DNA of 64,000 nucleotides from the NCBI GenBank assembly GCA_023333565.1, contig JAJKFH010002438.1, forward strand, positions 1,674,001-1,738,000, in the 5' to 3' direction. Made by a program: the position numbers and the translations under genes. Under the pieces are notes generated by a model. That model saw only the letters and a list, made by a program, of their open reading frames with translations. It had not been told where the DNA came from and searched no databases. Shown here in pieces: positions 61,101 through 64,000 of this stretch. Positions within the stretch are counted from its first letter, which is position 1; each line of letters begins with the position of its first letter. This stretch comes from Puffinus mauretanicus (taxonomy: Eukaryota; Chordata; Aves; Procellariiformes; Procellariidae).

Positions 61101-63247
61101 ACATTTGGCTTCTCCACCAGAAACCACAACACCAATCAAACTCGGAGTTTTCTCCAAAACACAGATACATGTGTCAAAAAGTATTTTATACTAAGAATTC
61201 AAGCCACTAGCAAGAGTTGATTTTTTAAACATCAATACTAATTTTATCATCTACAATTTCTGAAGCTGAATAAACTCAAGAGGCTGATCTAAATTCTGCA
61301 TGCTCAATATTTCTCAGTAATTCTCAAATTTCCTACTGCAGTGAAACAATTGTCATGTTTTAGATCTAAACTGCCTGAAGAATTCTTCACTGACAGCCAC
61401 AGTTTAGCTTCATAAGCATAAATGATAGTATCTCCAGCAGAGTTCTCCCCTCATCTTTGATAGTTTAAATGTTAAAGCCAGCAGCAGATTCAAAGAGCCT
61501 CTCGTACAAATAAAGGTCAGACTGAAAATCTGGAAACATTTGTCTGGAAGCTGACATTGTGATTGCTTCTTTCAGTCTGGTGAATATCAGATCAGCTGTT
61601 AATTCATTTCCCAGTCACGCTACAAGTAGAAAGCTTATTTATGGTAAGACAAAGCTTGTGAACAAGACATCCAACAGCTACTATCTGATTTAGGGCCTGT
61701 GCATCTCATGCCATTACTAGTAGTCACTCCTGGGAGCAGCAGCTGCAAACATCTATGTATTTTTTTAATTGTGTTGATTTGTGTTAATTGTGCTTCATCT
61801 TAGACTGTACCACGGGTACCTGTGGCATCACTTCCCAGATTAAGATTTTCTCAAACAGGGATGTCGGGACCAGCACTGCCTACTTTCCTTTTACTGCTCA
61901 TACAAACTCCTAATAGCTTATAGATATCTCCCTGCAAGAGACCTCTTCTTCTAGGTTAAACTCAAGGGATACTGGAAGCAAATGGACACAAGCTTAAAAA
62001 CAAATAAAAAATAAAAACCCCAACGAACACCAACAAAAAAGCCACCACAAACCCACTCCATTTTATTTTTGCTAGTCCAAGAAGATTACAGGCTTAGAAA
62101 AATTGTCACCTATGCACACTATGCTCCTTCACACAACAAACATGCCTAAGGGATGTTCAGAGTCTTTTTTACAGAGCCCTGAATCATGTTCATGCTCCAA
62201 ATCATTAAATCTTTCTGTTTGTTGAGGCTTCATATAAAGCTAGTTATCTTCTCCCTCAGCTTCACAATTAAACTAAGATCTTGAACAGAAAAGTCCCCTA
62301 CTTCTCCTTTTTCTCTTACCCAGACTTACCTCCTACGTCCCACTCATAGGAGTTTCTTTGGATATGGAGCTTAAGACCCACACTTACAACCTATTTAAGG
62401 AAACTCTGAGCGTAACTCCGCCAAGGAAACAAATTTCAGCTTGCCTGAAGTCCTTCTTGACCCTCCTCTTGACTAGAAAACTCTCCTGTCCTTGCTTGGG
62501 GGATACAGCAAAATCCTTACACTATGTCATGATGTATGTACATACAGTAAGATGTGAAAAGAAACACGTTCAATTTCAAAGCCCGCATCTACAAAGGGAA
62601 GGAAGTAAACAACTACAAGTCATACCCGTACATGACCACGGATCACTTCAGTTTTGGCTCCAAATAGTGGAAATCAAGTAAACTAATTAAGTTCTTCAGT
62701 GATTTTTACATCACTAAAACATTTTCATGTCAGAGATAGTCCATTTTCCAAAAAGCAAAAGGAAAATAATATAACTAAAAGATCATACATACGCCACGCA
62801 ATATGAGACTTTAAATGAAGCAAAAGGGAAATGAAATAAGGACAGGAGCAAAGAGACATGAGCAAGGTAAGGAAATGAAAGAGCGATACAAATAATCAAA
62901 ACAGAGTCGCACAGATGGAGGACATTTAAAGCTGAAGTTGAGAGAAAAGGATAAATTTTGTGAAGGGAAAATAAGATTAACCAGTAAAGAACAATAAAAC
63001 AATCCCACAGCAAGCAGCAAGGAAAGGCATACTGATGTAGGTACTTAAGCCCTGAAACACAGTATCAACACCAACATTTAGACATTTCTGAGGAGGGGAA
63101 GCTTCTTCTTCCCTAGGATCACTGCTTGGAAAGCGTTAATTTAAAAATAAACAAAAACTCACAATGTGATTCTCCCAAAACTTGTATTTCCAACTAGTCA
63201 ACAGCAATTCCTTAGTTACCGGTGAGCAGTATAATTTAACTTTCAAG
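52173..63247 (-). CDS. DCLRE1C: DCLRE1C (Artemis) nuclease, exons 3 to 14, 5' end beyond window
   Basis: Metallo-beta-lactamase/beta-CASP nuclease that opens V(D)J hairpins with DNA-PKcs and trims ends in NHEJ. Exons in transcript order: 63247-63163, 60256-60197, 59549-59494, 58845-58744, 58481-58409, 58243-58103, 57558-57457, 56835-56699, 56534-56480, 55017-54929, 54074-53974, 53161-52173. Phases match throughout, giving 662 residues plus TAA, corresponding to human Artemis from about residue 55. Visible motifs: [26 protein letters not shown] with a metal His; [20 protein letters not shown] with a metal Asp; [13 protein letters not shown] with the motif 4 Asp; beta-CASP histidines in IHACRHP and [11 protein letters not shown]. 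The 989-base last exon codes the disordered tail: an acidic run ([13 protein letters not shown]), the ligase IV-binding segment [13 protein letters not shown] (human DVPQWEVFFKRN), and an SQ-rich cluster ([20 protein letters not shown]) typical of DNA-PK/ATM sites. The HCHKDH motif belongs to exons 1-2, not found here, so it lies past 64000. No lesion is seen. Confidence 0.96.
55505..55625 (-). repeat. Diverged CR1 fragment in DCLRE1C intron
   Basis: TTGTGTCCAGTTTGGGGCAC, then CACTCCAGCTGAGGCTTTAT, then CAGTGCTGAGCAC resemble the reverse-complemented CR1 segment that usually reads ..ACTCCAGGTGTGGCCTCACC. It is old and truncated, lying between exons 11 and 12. Confidence 0.6.
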
Positions 63248-63889
63248 CTGTGAGGAGACAAAAAACACAGGTGAGTGGTTTTTAAAGTAGAGGCAGGGAA
63301 CAATCTAACAATGCAGCAGCACCTGGCACCTAGTACATCAAAACACGCGCTCAGACCCCTCTCTCATCTGAAGAGACCTGCAGAACAGTAAGCCTGCAGG
63401 AGCAGTTTTGCCCCAACGTGAAGCGGGATCAAGGTGTAATTACTCCACCTTGTTGGCTAGGCTTTTCTCCAACAAAAAGACCCAAAGACTTACCTATGTG
63501 TACCCATGCCTGTGTGTTTTCGTGCAGACATAAATAAAGCGTGTGGTACATAGACACATGTATCCTGCCTTGTCTCTATAACCACCAAGGTCTGTTTCCC
63601 TGGAACGGGCATTTGGGACAGTTAGCATTCAGCAGAACACAGAATGCTTCCTATAACGCTCTAGCTTTTGCACAGTGCACAAAGAGACCTGACGAGCAAA
63701 GAGAGATTCTCTGCTCACATTTCAGGAGAAGCAACATCTACTCTAATAAATTAAACAGTGCCTTGGTACTGGCTCACAACCTCTCTGGGCCCATTCCCAC
63801 CATTTGACTATTCTCATGCTGAAAAAGAAAAGGTGTCCCTTGCCTTTTTGTTATGCACCTCCAAGAAGAGTCTGCCTCCATCTTCTCTA

Positions 63890-64000
63890 CCCCTACCTGC
63901 AGTGATACACGGTTGTCTCCTACTCTTAAGGCTGAAGACATCCAGCTCTCAGCCTCTCCTCACACATCACGTGCTCCAGCCCCAGACCAGCTTGGCAGTC
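63890..64000 (-). repeat. CR1 fragment running off the right edge
   Basis: GGCTGAAGACATCCAGCTCT, then CAGCCTCTCCTCACACATCA, then GTGCTCCAGCCCCAGACCAG match the minus-oriented CR1 segment that normally reads GGCTGAACAACCCCAGCTCTCTCAGCC. It lies in DCLRE1C intron 2 if that gene continues to the right. Confidence 0.8.

Noticed and set aside
1..64000. tRNA, rRNA, CRISPR arrays, bacterial operons or intact endogenous retroviruses
   Set aside because: None is visible. The sequence is vertebrate nuclear DNA, and the only mobile elements I could support are CR1 fragments.

Overview
This is a vertebrate nuclear window and almost certainly from a bird. It carries several CR1 retrotransposon fragments with the (ATTCTATG)n 3' tail, compact intron-exon genes with GT-AG splice sites, and two CpG islands. 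The gene order matches human 10p13: CDNF (minus), HSPA14 (plus), SUV39H2 (plus), DCLRE1C (minus). The species cannot be named from the sequence alone. The SUV39H2 N-terminus and exon layout resemble the chicken protein as I remember it.

Layout. Positions 1 to about 16.4 kb are gene-poor and hold two CR1 copies, one with a second CR1 nested inside it. Positions 16.84-18.86 kb (minus) hold two decayed exons of the neurotrophic factor CDNF, each frameshifted, in the place where CDNF sits in mammals. Positions 23.9-24.6 kb are a CpG island with four ATTGG (inverted CCAAT) boxes. Positions 24.26-37.52 kb (plus) are HSPA14, complete in 14 exons (506 codons plus stop). Positions 38.6-39.96 kb are a second CpG island. 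Positions 39.245-47.46 kb (plus) are SUV39H2, complete in 6 exons (407 codons plus stop). Positions 52.17-63.25 kb (minus) are DCLRE1C (Artemis), with its last 12 exons present and its first exons beyond the right edge. SUV39H2 and DCLRE1C converge tail to tail across about 4.7 kb.

The three intact genes do unrelated housekeeping jobs: ribosome-associated chaperoning (HSPA14), H3K9 methylation and heterochromatin (SUV39H2), and DNA hairpin opening and end processing in V(D)J recombination and NHEJ (DCLRE1C). They are linked by ancient synteny, not by a pathway. All exon boundaries were set by hand from homology, splice dinucleotides and phase, and every junction keeps the frame. The most notable observation is the apparent loss of CDNF, which leaves what looks like a formerly bidirectional promoter serving HSPA14 alone. 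I found no sign of a novel multi-gene system.
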